Source: JAMXLO01 sp046732975 (lineage in GTDB: Bacteria > Pseudomonadota > Alphaproteobacteria > Acetobacterales > Acetobacteraceae). From it: 9,167 nt of DNA. Shown piece by piece: positions 1 through 7,229 of the stretch; positions within the stretch are counted from its first letter, which is position 1; every line of letters begins with the position of its first letter. The position numbers were made by a program, and so were the translations under genes. The notes below the pieces were generated by a model that ran no database searches, was not told where the DNA came from, and was given only the letters and a program-made list of their open reading frames with translations. The stretch spans positions 1 through 9,167 of the forward strand of contig JBKPOG010000068.1 of the NCBI GenBank assembly GCA_046732975.1, written 5' to 3'.

Positions 1-432
1 GTCCTGTCCGGCGAACACGTAGACTCCGCCATCCTGCGTGTCGAGCAGGCCGGCGACCTCCTTCAGCGCATCGCGCGCCGAGGCCGCGATGGTGTCGACG
101 GCACTGGCATTCACGCCCTGGACGTTGTTGAGCTGCGCATAGAAATTGGACGCGATCGACTGGATCTGCGTCAGCGCCGACTGCGTCACCGACATGCGGC
201 CAGTCGCCGCGTCGACGTTGTTCTGCCAGGTCTGCAGGTTGGCGATCTGCGGCCGCAGGTTGAGCGACACCGAGGACCCGCTGCCGAGACCGGCGTAGTT
301 GTTGGCGATCAGGCCTGTGCTCGCCTGATTCGTCAGGTTGTTGAGCCGCGTGTGGGTCGCCTCGGCGTTGGCGATCAGCTGTCCGAAAGGGGCGAAGCCG
401 GTCACGCCGATCATGCTGATGCCGCTGCTCAT
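1..432 (-). CDS. flgL: Flagellar hook-associated protein 3 (FlgL), N-terminal 144 residues; cut by left edge
   Basis: FlgL is the outer of the two junction proteins that join the flagellar hook to the flagellin filament; it is secreted through the flagellar type III apparatus. The readable part starts MSSGISMIGVTGF and has the flagellin-type N-terminal helical domain: NNLTNQASTGL near residues 31-41, then a long amphipathic stretch with ALTQIQSIASNFYAQLNN (about 86-103). The translation stays open to base 1, so the C-terminal part lies outside the window. The start is supported by GAGG overlapping the flgK stop, about 8 nt upstream; the genes are 10 nt apart, so translation is probably coupled. 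FlgL and flagellin share this N-terminal fold, and the call as FlgL rather than flagellin rests mainly on its position directly after flgK. Confidence 0.85.
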   Translation of the reverse strand, partial: MSSGISMIGVTGFAPFGQLIANAEATHTRLNNLTNQASTGLIANNYAGLGSGSSVSLNLRPQIANLQTWQNNVDAATGRMSVTQSALTQIQSIASNFYAQLNNVQGVNASAVDTIAASARDALKEVAGLLDTQDGGVYVFAGQD

Positions 433-442
433 GGTGCGCGCC

Positions 443-1912
443 TCACTGCACGGCCTGCAACAGCTGCGTGAACATCGCCTGCACCGCGGTGATGATGCGT
501 GCGTTGGCGCCGTAGGCGTTCTGCAGCTGGATCATGTGCGACATCTCGGTATCCATGTTGACGCCGCTCTGGGTGGAGAGCTTGTTGCCGAGTGTGGTCT
601 GCACCGCCTGCTCGGTATCCGCCTGCGCACTGACCGCAGCATTCTCCTGCGCCTGTGAGGCAAGCACAGTGGAAGCGAGGCCGCCGATTGTCGACGGGGC
701 GGTGTAGGGCGCGTTCAGTGTCCCGGCCGCGCCGAGGTTGCTGGTGTTCGAGGTCCACGCCGCGCCGGACGAGTCAGTGGCGCCAAAGGTGTAATTCAGC
801 ACGTTCTGAATAACGGTGGTGTAGCCGGCGACCCCGGTCGATGGCGCCGCAGTGCCGTCACGCACGAGCGATGGCTTTGCCTGCACGGCGGAGTTCACCT
901 GGATGGTGCCGGCGAAGCCGACATAGCCGTTTTGCGGGCCATTTGCCAAGCTGCCTGAAGCAGAGGAAAACAGCTGCAGGCCGTTCGCACTGAAACGTGT
1001 CGAGAGATTCTGCGCGAACTCATCGAGCTCCGCCTGGTCGGTCGGCAGCGTCTTGTCGCGGAGCATGATATTGGCGCCGATCTGCCCGCCGCGGAGCTGG
1101 CTGGTCACGTCGCTGCCGCCCAGCATGACCCCCGGGATGCCGCCGTCGGGGTAGTAACTTCCTGGCTGCATATTGGCGCCGGCGATTGAGAACGGGTTCT
1201 CCGTCCCATGGATCGGCAAGACGAGGCCGGCGCTGGTACCGATCAGAACGTCGCCGTTGGGCTGTTCCAGCACCTTGATGTCAACCAGTTGCGACAGGTT
1301 GGCCAAGGCCGCGTCTCGCTGGTTCTCGAGGTCGGCGGTGCTTCGACCGCTTGCCTTCAGCGTGACGATCTTGGTGCTCAGATCGCCGATGGTGCTGAGC
1401 GTGCTGTTGAGGGTCGCGACCTCGCTTACCAGGTTGTCCTCGGCCGTCTGCCGCTGCGTCGTATAGGTGTCGTTGAGCGCGTTGATGCCCTGGGCCAGCG
1501 TGGCCGCGGCCGACACCACCTGGCTCTGCTGCGCCGCGCTGCTCGGGTCGTTGAGCAAGGTGGAGAACTGATCCTGCAGCTTGCCCAGCAGGCTGGCGAT
1601 GTCGGTGCCCTGCCCGGGCGTTCCCTGTGCTGCATCGATTGCCTGCAACGCAGTCTGCCGGGTCTGCAGACCGGCCACGGTGGCGTTCTGGCTGAACAGC
1701 TCGGACTGCAGCGTGGCATCGATGTTGCGGATGGTCAGGCCGGTGCGGACGCCGAATCCCTTGTCGTCGGCGGTCATGCTCGACTGCGTGGCAATTTCTG
1801 CCGCGTATCCCGGCGTGCTGGCATTGGCCACATTCTGCGACACCAGCGCGAGCTGGCTGTTGATATTGGCCAGACTACCGGTCGCGATCGACAATGTGGC
1901 GTTGAGGCTCAT
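443..1912 (-). CDS. flgK: Flagellar hook-associated protein 1 (FlgK)
   Basis: FlgK is the first junction protein placed on the distal end of the hook, acting with FlgL. The 489-aa product has the conserved rod/hook-type N-terminus (MSLNATLSIATGSLANINSQ) with the NVANASTPGYA motif at about residues 28-38. It also has the matching C-terminal helix, with NMDTEMSHMIQLQNAYGANAR followed by IITAVQAMFTQLLQAV to the end. The middle (about 200-420) is low in charge and variable, as expected for the outer domains. It is somewhat shorter than the roughly 550-residue enterobacterial protein, which is ordinary variation in the outer domains. The start lies 4 nt after the flgE stop with only a weak Shine-Dalgarno sequence, so translation by coupling from flgE is likely. 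It should be transcribed from the flgE promoter. Confidence 0.95.
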   Translation of the reverse strand: MSLNATLSIATGSLANINSQLALVSQNVANASTPGYAAEIATQSSMTADDKGFGVRTGLTIRNIDATLQSELFSQNATVAGLQTRQTALQAIDAAQGTPGQGTDIASLLGKLQDQFSTLLNDPSSAAQQSQVVSAAATLAQGINALNDTYTTQRQTAEDNLVSEVATLNSTLSTIGDLSTKIVTLKASGRSTADLENQRDAALANLSQLVDIKVLEQPNGDVLIGTSAGLVLPIHGTENPFSIAGANMQPGSYYPDGGIPGVMLGGSDVTSQLRGGQIGANIMLRDKTLPTDQAELDEFAQNLSTRFSANGLQLFSSASGSLANGPQNGYVGFAGTIQVNSAVQAKPSLVRDGTAAPSTGVAGYTTVIQNVLNYTFGATDSSGAAWTSNTSNLGAAGTLNAPYTAPSTIGGLASTVLASQAQENAAVSAQADTEQAVQTTLGNKLSTQSGVNMDTEMSHMIQLQNAYGANARIITAVQAMFTQLLQAVQ

Positions 1913-1916
1913 CGGA

Positions 1917-3257
1917 TCACTGCTTCATGTCGATGGTCTGCTGCAGCATCTGGGCGGCCGTGGTCACCATTTTGGTGTTGGCCGAATAGGCCTGCTGCGC
2001 CACGATGAGCTTGGTGAATTCGGTGGCGATGTCGACGTTGGAACTTTCAACCGACTGCGTCACCAGGGTGCCGGCACCGTTGGTGCCTGCCGCTTCCGCG
2101 AGCGGTGTGCCGGAGCCGGTGCTGGCGGTGAACGCCTGGCCGTCCTGGCGCTGCAATGCGTCCGGGTCGTTGAAGGTAATCACCGGCACCTGCGCGATCA
2201 CCCGCGACTGTCCATTGTCGTAGTTCACGGTGATGTCGCCGTTGGCCTGTGTGGTGACCGAAGAGAAAGCGCCGGGGGGTACGCCGTTCTGGGTCAGGCC
2301 GCGCAGACTATACTGTGTGCCGGCATACTGCGTCAGGCCGTCGGATGCGTCGTAGGTTCCAAGGTTCAACTGTATGTTTTGCGCGACACCAGCGCCAAAA
2401 TTGGCGGCAAATGTCAACGATGACTGCGCGTTCTTGGTGCCGTCCCACGATCCAGAGGGGTTGCTGACGATCCCGCTCGCATTGCTCACCTGGCCAATGG
2501 TGCCGGCATCGGCACCGTTATTGCCGAAGTACACATTCGCGCTGCCAGTCTGGGTGTTGCCGCTTGCATCCTTGTAACTGATGCCGACATTCCAGTGCGC
2601 CGCGTCGGTCGTCGTCGCGGCGACTTGTGTCCAGGCGAGAGTAACCGTGTGCATGGTACCGAGCGAGTCGTAAACATCGATATCGGAAGTAATGGGCGTG
2701 CTGGCGTCCGGCGTAGCGGGCAAGTTCGCTGACAATGTCACTGCGCTGGTCGGCACCGGATTGTAAACGGTTTGCGTCACCTGGATCGGCTGCAGCGTAT
2801 TTTGGTTGGTGACAGGCTTGTTGGTTGTCGGATCGTAGGACACTGGCCAGCCGTTGAGGTAGTAGCCGGCGCTGTTCACCAGAAAACCGTTCTTGTCCAT
2901 CTGAAAGTCGCCAGCACGGGTGTAGAACTGCTGCTGGTTGAAGGTCGGGATGTTGTTAACCTCGCCGTTTGGTTGTGATACGGCAAAGAATCCCTGGCCG
3001 GCGATAGCCAGACCCAAAGTATTATCGGTCTGCGTGATGGTGCCCTGGACGTTGTTGACGTAGTTCGGCGTCGCTACCACGGCACCGGGGTCGTTCTGTC
3101 TCTCCGTACTGGTCGTCAGGTAGTCGATGAAGTTGGTGTCGACGCGCTTGTAGCCAACGGTCTGGCTGTTAGCGACGTTATCGCCGATGTTGCCGAATGC
3201 GCTGGACTGTGCGGTCAGCCCGCTGATGGCGGTGTTCATTGCACCGAACAGTGACAT
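1917..3257 (-). CDS. flgE: Flagellar hook protein (FlgE)
   Basis: FlgE polymerises into the curved hook that acts as universal joint between motor and filament. The 446-aa protein begins MSLFGAMNTAISGLTAQSSA and carries the rod/hook signature NVANSQTVGYKR at about residues 28-39. The core-domain segment LGLAIAGQGFFAV lies near residue 80, and the protein ends with the paired C-terminal helix (SSNVDIATEFTKLIVAQQAYSANTK, then AAQMLQQTIDMK). The N- and C-terminal helices form the hook inner tube, and the middle is the variable outer domain. The start is fixed by GGAG at 3265-3268, 7 nt upstream of ATG. A sigma-54-type promoter sits just ahead. It is first in a flgE-flgK-flgL unit and divergent from fliK-flgD, so flgE is not in its common place directly after flgD. 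Confidence 0.96.
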   Translation of the reverse strand: MSLFGAMNTAISGLTAQSSAFGNIGDNVANSQTVGYKRVDTNFIDYLTTSTERQNDPGAVVATPNYVNNVQGTITQTDNTLGLAIAGQGFFAVSQPNGEVNNIPTFNQQQFYTRAGDFQMDKNGFLVNSAGYYLNGWPVSYDPTTNKPVTNQNTLQPIQVTQTVYNPVPTSAVTLSANLPATPDASTPITSDIDVYDSLGTMHTVTLAWTQVAATTTDAAHWNVGISYKDASGNTQTGSANVYFGNNGADAGTIGQVSNASGIVSNPSGSWDGTKNAQSSLTFAANFGAGVAQNIQLNLGTYDASDGLTQYAGTQYSLRGLTQNGVPPGAFSSVTTQANGDITVNYDNGQSRVIAQVPVITFNDPDALQRQDGQAFTASTGSGTPLAEAAGTNGAGTLVTQSVESSNVDIATEFTKLIVAQQAYSANTKMVTTAAQMLQQTIDMKQ

Positions 3258-3290
3258 GGAAAGGCTCCAAGGGTTCGCTGCACGTGCTGT

Positions 3291-3306
3291 GGCATAAACC
3301 GTGCCA
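3291..3306 (-). promoter_or_regulatory. Sigma-54 (-24/-12) promoter of flgE-flgK-flgL
   Basis: Read on the minus strand the sequence is TGGCACGGTTTATGCC. It matches the sigma-54 consensus TGGCACG-N4-TTGCW in the whole -24 block and in the essential GC of the -12 block, with correct spacing. The -12 GC is at 3293-3292, which predicts transcription starting near 3280 and a leader of about 23 nt that contains the flgE ribosome binding site. Sigma-54 control of hook-class genes is well known in Caulobacter and other bacteria. Confidence 0.85.
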
Positions 3307-3315
3307 ACAGAAACA

Positions 3316-3384
3316 CGGCATTTCGCGGCGCTTCATCAGCGATGCGGCGGCAGCTCGGCAGGTCCAGCCCGGCAAATTGTGCCG
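3316..3384. promoter_or_regulatory. Cluster of CGGCA half-sites with a palindrome; probable shared activator site
   Basis: CGGCA occurs on the plus strand at 3316, 3348, 3356 and 3370, and inverted (TGCCG) at 3380-3384. The last two form the near-perfect palindrome CGGCAAATTGTGCCG (3370-3384). The palindrome is about 97 bp upstream of the predicted flgE start point and 85 bp upstream of that of fliK, a normal position for an enhancer-binding activator of sigma-54 RNA polymerase. From memory, it resembles the ftr elements bound by FlbD in Caulobacter, which also contain CGGC and AA blocks. The identity of the binding protein is inference; no regulator gene lies in the window. Confidence 0.55.
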
Positions 3385-3435
3385 CTCGCATCGGATTCAC
3401 TTGCTGAAATGGTTCGCTGTGCCCGGTGCGCACGC

Positions 3436-3451
3436 TGGCATACAGCTTGCT
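3436..3451 (+). promoter_or_regulatory. Sigma-54 (-24/-12) promoter of fliK-flgD
   Basis: The sequence TGGCATACAGCTTGCT has the invariant GG of the -24 block (3437-3438), the invariant GC of the -12 block (3449-3450), a TTGCT -12 element and exact spacing. It departs from the consensus only at the two bases after TGGCA. The predicted transcription start is near 3462, only about 5 nt before the most upstream sensible ATG of fliK. The fliK message may therefore be nearly leaderless, or translation may begin at the next ATG. Confidence 0.8.
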
Positions 3452-3466
3452 GGTTCAGCTCACAGT

Positions 3467-4738
3467 ATGAGCCAACTGTCATCACCGATGCCGCCGGTAC
3501 CTGTCGCAGCGCCGCTGCCGCAATCGGCGGCGTCGAACGCCACCACGCGAGCGGGCGAACAAGCCAATGCGGCCTCCGTTGTCGATCAGTTCGCAAGACT
3601 GCTCGAGGCGTTGGCGCAGACCGAGCAAACAACATCACCAATGATGACGCCAGCCGCTGCGGGCGATCAGTCAGCAATCCCGCCGGGGGCTTCGGCTCCG
3701 CTCGAAGCGGACTCGACTGCCACGGCGGGCACGGCAACAGCGGCGTCGCCCACCGTTCAGCCGCAGGTCAGCTTGCCTGAACCGCTGATAACTGCCGCGG
3801 CATTGCAGGCGCCCGACGCCCAGGCGGTTCGGCCTCGTGACGCTGCAAGCGGCAAGCCGAAAGCCGAACCAGCGACACCGGCGCGACGAGCCGGCACTGG
3901 CTCCGGTCAATCGCCGCCGTCTGACAGCGTCGCTGCCCTGCAGGGCGCCGCTCTGGTCACACCAAACATCGAACCCCGGCAAAACTCCGCGCTACGTACG
4001 ACTGACAACCACGCTGACTCCAGCGGACTGGCCGGGACTCAGTCGCTGGTTCCCCCTTCGTTGAAGTCGGAAGAGTTGAAGGCGAGTGTGCAGGGACCGC
4101 AGGCACCGGAGGCGGCGCCAACGCACCTGGCCCCGGCCAACCTGGAGGCCAATGCGCTAGCGGCCCCCTCGCTGGCCGATGCATCGCAGTCTGCGACGCA
4201 GCCGGCTCGTGCGGCGGAGCCGCAAGCGGCCGCATCCTCGACCGGCCAGCATACGTCCCCGGCCGCTCAGATTACGCCGGCGCTCATGCAGCTGGGGCAC
4301 GCGCCGGACGGCGCTCAGCGGCTGACAATGCGGCTCGATCCGCCGGAACTCGGCCATGTGCAGATCAAGATCGACCGACCCTCGGATGCCCCCGCACGGG
4401 TCGAAATCACGGTGGAAAAACCTGAGACGCTGAGCATGCTGCTGCGCGATCAGCCACAGCTTCAGCGCACTCTGGACCAGGCCGGTGTGCCGGTAGAGGG
4501 ACGCAATGTGACCTTCCATGTTGCCACCCCGGAGCCGGCATCACGCAGCGATACCGGCACCGCGCCCGTGCCGAACACGACCGCTGGCGGCCTAACTGGC
4601 GATGGCTCTCACGGCACAGCACGCCAGCATACTCAATCAGGGCGACGGCAACACGACGCGACCGATGACGGCGGCGCCGAATTCACGCCGATCCAGGCCT
4701 CCGGGTGGATGCGAGCTGGGCTCGACATCACCGCGTGA
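3467..4738 (+). CDS. fliK: Flagellar hook-length control protein (FliK)
   Basis: FliK is a secreted molecular ruler that measures hook length and switches the export gate from rod/hook to filament substrates. The 423-aa product has a long low-complexity Ala/Pro/Gln/Thr-rich N-terminal part (about 1-265), expected for the ruler segment. The conserved C-terminal hook-length-control domain (about 270-355) contains LTMRLDPPELGHVQIKI (LDPPELG at 290-296), a following VEITVEKPETLSMLLRDQ stretch and LDQAGV. The last 60 residues are polar and variable. The frame is open back to 3239, but that extension overlaps flgE and the two promoters, so I start at ATG 3467. There is no clear Shine-Dalgarno sequence; ATG 3488 is the alternative. 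The flgD gene follows after 18 nt. Confidence 0.9.
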   Translation: MSQLSSPMPPVPVAAPLPQSAASNATTRAGEQANAASVVDQFARLLEALAQTEQTTSPMMTPAAAGDQSAIPPGASAPLEADSTATAGTATAASPTVQPQVSLPEPLITAAALQAPDAQAVRPRDAASGKPKAEPATPARRAGTGSGQSPPSDSVAALQGAALVTPNIEPRQNSALRTTDNHADSSGLAGTQSLVPPSLKSEELKASVQGPQAPEAAPTHLAPANLEANALAAPSLADASQSATQPARAAEPQAAASSTGQHTSPAAQITPALMQLGHAPDGAQRLTMRLDPPELGHVQIKIDRPSDAPARVEITVEKPETLSMLLRDQPQLQRTLDQAGVPVEGRNVTFHVATPEPASRSDTGTAPVPNTTAGGLTGDGSHGTARQHTQSGRRQHDATDDGGAEFTPIQASGWMRAGLDITA

Positions 4739-4756
4739 CACGAAAGGACGATTCCC

Positions 4757-5434
4757 ATGAGCCTCGCATCAGTTGCCGCGCAGCAGACGAACACGGCCAC
4801 CGCCAGCTCCTCCGCGTCGCAATCCAGCAACAACGCGCTCAGCTCGCTTTCCTCGAACTTCGGTGACTTCTTGAAACTGCTGATGACGCAGCTGCAGAAT
4901 CAAGATCCGTCCAGCCCTCTGGACACCAACCAGTTCACCAGCGAGCTGGTGCAGTTCTCCAGTGTCGAGCAGCAGATCAACACCAACACCAGTCTGACGC
5001 AGCTCATCCAGCTCACCCAGGCTGGCGAGGTCATGCAGGGGTCATCGATGACCGGTAAGCGCGTCACCGTCAGCTCGGACCATGTGCCGCTGCAGAACGG
5101 TCAAGGCACCATTCAGTTCACGGCGCCGGCAGCCGAGCCGGTCGATATTGCAATCTACAACGACAGCGGCGCAAAGCTCAGCGACTCAATGCTAATGGCT
5201 AGCAAGGGCAGCAATACCTGGACCTGGAATGGGATCACGAGCTCCGGCAGCACAGTGCCCGACGGCAGCTATAAGGTTGCAGTCACCGGAGCGAACGCCG
5301 ACGGCACGACCAGTGCGCTGACGTTCAGCGTGATCGGGACCGCGACCGGCGTGCAGAGCCAGTCCAACGGCATGCAACTGCAGCTCGGCGCACTATCGGT
5401 CGACTTCTCCAAGGTGCAGGCGGTAGGGAACTGA
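4757..5434 (+). CDS. flgD: Flagellar hook assembly scaffold protein (FlgD)
   Basis: FlgD forms the temporary cap at the tip of the growing hook under which FlgE subunits are inserted. The 225-aa product has the usual Ser/Asn-rich start, then the diagnostic block FLKLLMTQLQNQDPSSPL with a following DTNQFTSELVQFSSVEQ (residues 38-72). A C-terminal FlgD-type fold follows, with the Ig-like segment around VDIAIYNDSG and NTWTWNGITSSGSTVPDGSY. The length is typical. AAAGGA at 4743-4748, 8 nt ahead of ATG, fixes the start. It is second in the fliK-flgD unit. The stop codon TGA directly abuts the stop codon of the convergent propeller gene. Confidence 0.95.
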   Translation: MSLASVAAQQTNTATASSSASQSSNNALSSLSSNFGDFLKLLMTQLQNQDPSSPLDTNQFTSELVQFSSVEQQINTNTSLTQLIQLTQAGEVMQGSSMTGKRVTVSSDHVPLQNGQGTIQFTAPAAEPVDIAIYNDSGAKLSDSMLMASKGSNTWTWNGITSSGSTVPDGSYKVAVTGANADGTTSALTFSVIGTATGVQSQSNGMQLQLGALSVDFSKVQAVGN

Positions 5435-6592
5435 TCAGGGCCCCATGCGCATAGAGGCAGGGTGGCCACCTGCCTTGAAGCGCTTCCCGGTGTTGGTGAC
5501 GGTGGTGCCGTCCACTTTCAGGATGGAAAAATCCTGATCAGTGTAATTGCCAACATACAGGTAACTTCCGTCCGGCGTGAACGCGATGGCTTCCGGAAGG
5601 GCACCCACCTCAACCGTGCCGACGGGGGTCACGGTCTTGCCCTGGATGCTCAGAACCGTGACGCTGCCGTTTGGATGGTAGAACCACTGGCCCTTGACGT
5701 TCGAACCATCCACGTTCAAGGCGGCTGCGACGTTGCCCTTCGGGCTGATTGCCAGACCTTCCGGCGCGTCTCCTACTGTGGCGTGGGCGATGGCGTGCGG
5801 GTGCGCCCCTTCAAGATCGATCACCGTGACCGCGTCGAGATTGCCATCCGATGAGCCGTTGTTGCCGTTATCGGCGGTCAGTGCCAGCTTCGAATCCGGA
5901 GAGACGACGATATTGTAGGGGAACGGGTAGGTAGGAATGTCGAGCTTGTTGTAACTTACCTTGTCGCCGTCAATATCGAGTACGGCGACTTTGTTTTCCG
6001 GCGACTTCAGTGCGAGCGCGCGTTTGCCGTCGGGGGTGATCTCGACATGCGAAACGCCGGGCGAGACAGGAACGGTCGCGGTCTGCGTGACGTTGGTACC
6101 GTCGATCTTCAGCACGCTGACAGTGCCGTCGCCGCGATTGGCTACCAACGCCATGTCGCCTTTCGGGCTGATCGACAGGCCGGACGGCTGCTTGCCGACG
6201 GTAACCGTCTGCACCAGTTTCGGCGGACTGGCTTTCAGGTCGATGATGAACAGCTTGTCGGTGGGCGTCATTTTGCGCGTGCCATTGTCCTCCGTAACCG
6301 TCATCGAGTCGGCAACCAGCGCAATGCTGTTATCGGGTGAAATCGCCAGGTTCACCGGCGGGCCGACGATTGAGTTCTCCAGTTTCAGACTGGCGGCGAC
6401 CTTGGGCTCCTCGGGATTGGCCAGGTCGAAGATCACAACCGTGTCGTTGCCGGTCGGGTTGACGATTGGCTTACCTTGCGCGTCCGTGCCAGGCTTCTCG
6501 TCATTGCCGACAATCATATAGGGCGCCGCCACCGCGGGTGCGGCGGTAACGACGAGCAACGCGAGGCTGGTCCCGGCGGCGTAGTTCAGCAT
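5435..6592 (-). CDS. Exported YVTN-type beta-propeller repeat protein
   Basis: The 385-aa protein starts with a hydrophobic export signal (MLNYAAGTSLALLVV, AVAA near residues 20-23), which predicts a periplasmic or secreted protein. The rest is six to seven repeats of about 45-55 residues, each with the pattern V-G-x-x-P-x-x-[LI]-x-[IF]-[ST]-P-[DK]-G followed by a strand ending in VxVLxIDG. Clear examples are VGKQPSGLSISPKGDMALVA, SHVEITPDGKRALAL, VGDAPEGLAISPKGNVAAAL and VGALPEAIAFTPDGSYLYVG. This is the YVTN/lactonase-like propeller architecture. Such proteins bind or hydrolyse small molecules or act as surface scaffolds, and no specific activity can be assigned. The start at 6592 is supported by GGGAGAG 5 nt upstream; the frame is open to 6805, but that part overlaps the upstream gene. 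The signal lacks a Lys/Arg at its N-terminus, which is unusual. Confidence 0.85.
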   Translation of the reverse strand: MLNYAAGTSLALLVVTAAPAVAAPYMIVGNDEKPGTDAQGKPIVNPTGNDTVVIFDLANPEEPKVAASLKLENSIVGPPVNLAISPDNSIALVADSMTVTEDNGTRKMTPTDKLFIIDLKASPPKLVQTVTVGKQPSGLSISPKGDMALVANRGDGTVSVLKIDGTNVTQTATVPVSPGVSHVEITPDGKRALALKSPENKVAVLDIDGDKVSYNKLDIPTYPFPYNIVVSPDSKLALTADNGNNGSSDGNLDAVTVIDLEGAHPHAIAHATVGDAPEGLAISPKGNVAAALNVDGSNVKGQWFYHPNGSVTVLSIQGKTVTPVGTVEVGALPEAIAFTPDGSYLYVGNYTDQDFSILKVDGTTVTNTGKRFKAGGHPASMRMGP

Positions 6593-6671
6593 CGTTTCTC
6601 TCCCTGGTGTGCTCTGGCTTGTCGCCACTGTGGGGAGAGTTCGCACAGGCGGCAAGCCGGCTGCTCGACCG

Positions 6672-7229
6672 CTATGCGTGCGCCAGCGCCCGGTTCGAGT
6701 CCTCAAACAACCGCCGGGCCTTCGCCACGTCGTATGGCCGCTCGTGCAGCGTCTCCGGATCCCACTCGCTGCGTTCCTGCGTGAGGAAATCGCCGCCATA
6801 AACATGGATCGCGCCGGTCAGGCGCGGGATCGGATTGGTGACCGAGTGGACGATATCGGCGCCCAGCGGCGTGCAATCGCCGCGACACAGAGAGCGGGCG
6901 CCGGCGGCCTCGATCTTGCGACCTGCATCGGGTGGCAAGCGGCGCCAGAACACGTTGTCCTCACGCCCGGTATAGATGCCGATTACCGCCCACATCCGGT
7001 GGTCGTGCGGCATGATGGTCATGCCAGGCCCCCAGACCAGATTCAGCACCGTCAGGTTCGAGGCTCGGTAGAGAACGTTGATTCCGGCTCGCCGCGGCTC
7101 TCCTAGCGCTGCCATCACGGCGTCGGGCTGCGCGACCGCACGCGCGACGACGTCTCGCACCAGCCGATGGTTCGGATCGGCGTCTACCGCGTCCCGACAA
7201 TCGGCAAAGAACCGATCGAGATCGAACAT
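6672..7229 (-). CDS. Cysteine-dioxygenase-like cupin metalloenzyme
   Basis: The 185-aa protein looks like a member of the double-stranded beta-helix (cupin) group that includes cysteine dioxygenase and 3-mercaptopropionate dioxygenase, iron enzymes that oxidise thiols to sulfinates. The metal-binding HxH motif is in GPGMTIMPHDHRMWAVIG (H75, H77). A third likely ligand is H128 in GADIVHSVTNP, and a conserved TGAIHVYGGDF follows (about 138-148). The substrate cannot be told from sequence, and many relatives are annotated only as predicted metal-dependent enzymes. ATG 7229 is chosen because GGGGAG lies 7 nt upstream; a TTG at 7262 would add 11 residues without a good ribosome site. The propeller gene begins 79 nt downstream on the same strand, so co-transcription is possible. 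Confidence 0.8.
   Translation of the reverse strand: MFDLDRFFADCRDAVDADPNHRLVRDVVARAVAQPDAVMAALGEPRRAGINVLYRASNLTVLNLVWGPGMTIMPHDHRMWAVIGIYTGREDNVFWRRLPPDAGRKIEAAGARSLCRGDCTPLGADIVHSVTNPIPRLTGAIHVYGGDFLTQERSEWDPETLHERPYDVAKARRLFEDSNRALAHA

Noticed and set aside
1208..2423. Long plus-strand frames (up to 280 codons) opposite flgK and flgE
   Set aside because: They are antisense shadows of GC-rich genes with strong family matches on the minus strand, and have no ribosome sites or recognisable domains.
3239..3466. In-frame upstream extension of fliK by 76 codons
   Set aside because: It overlaps the flgE start and both sigma-54 promoters, has no ribosome site, and its translation (Cys/His/Lys-rich) is unlike the rest of FliK.
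6593..6805. N-terminal extension of the propeller protein by 71 codons
   Set aside because: It is Arg-rich, overlaps the dioxygenase-like gene, and would bury the export signal; a good ribosome site precedes ATG 6592.
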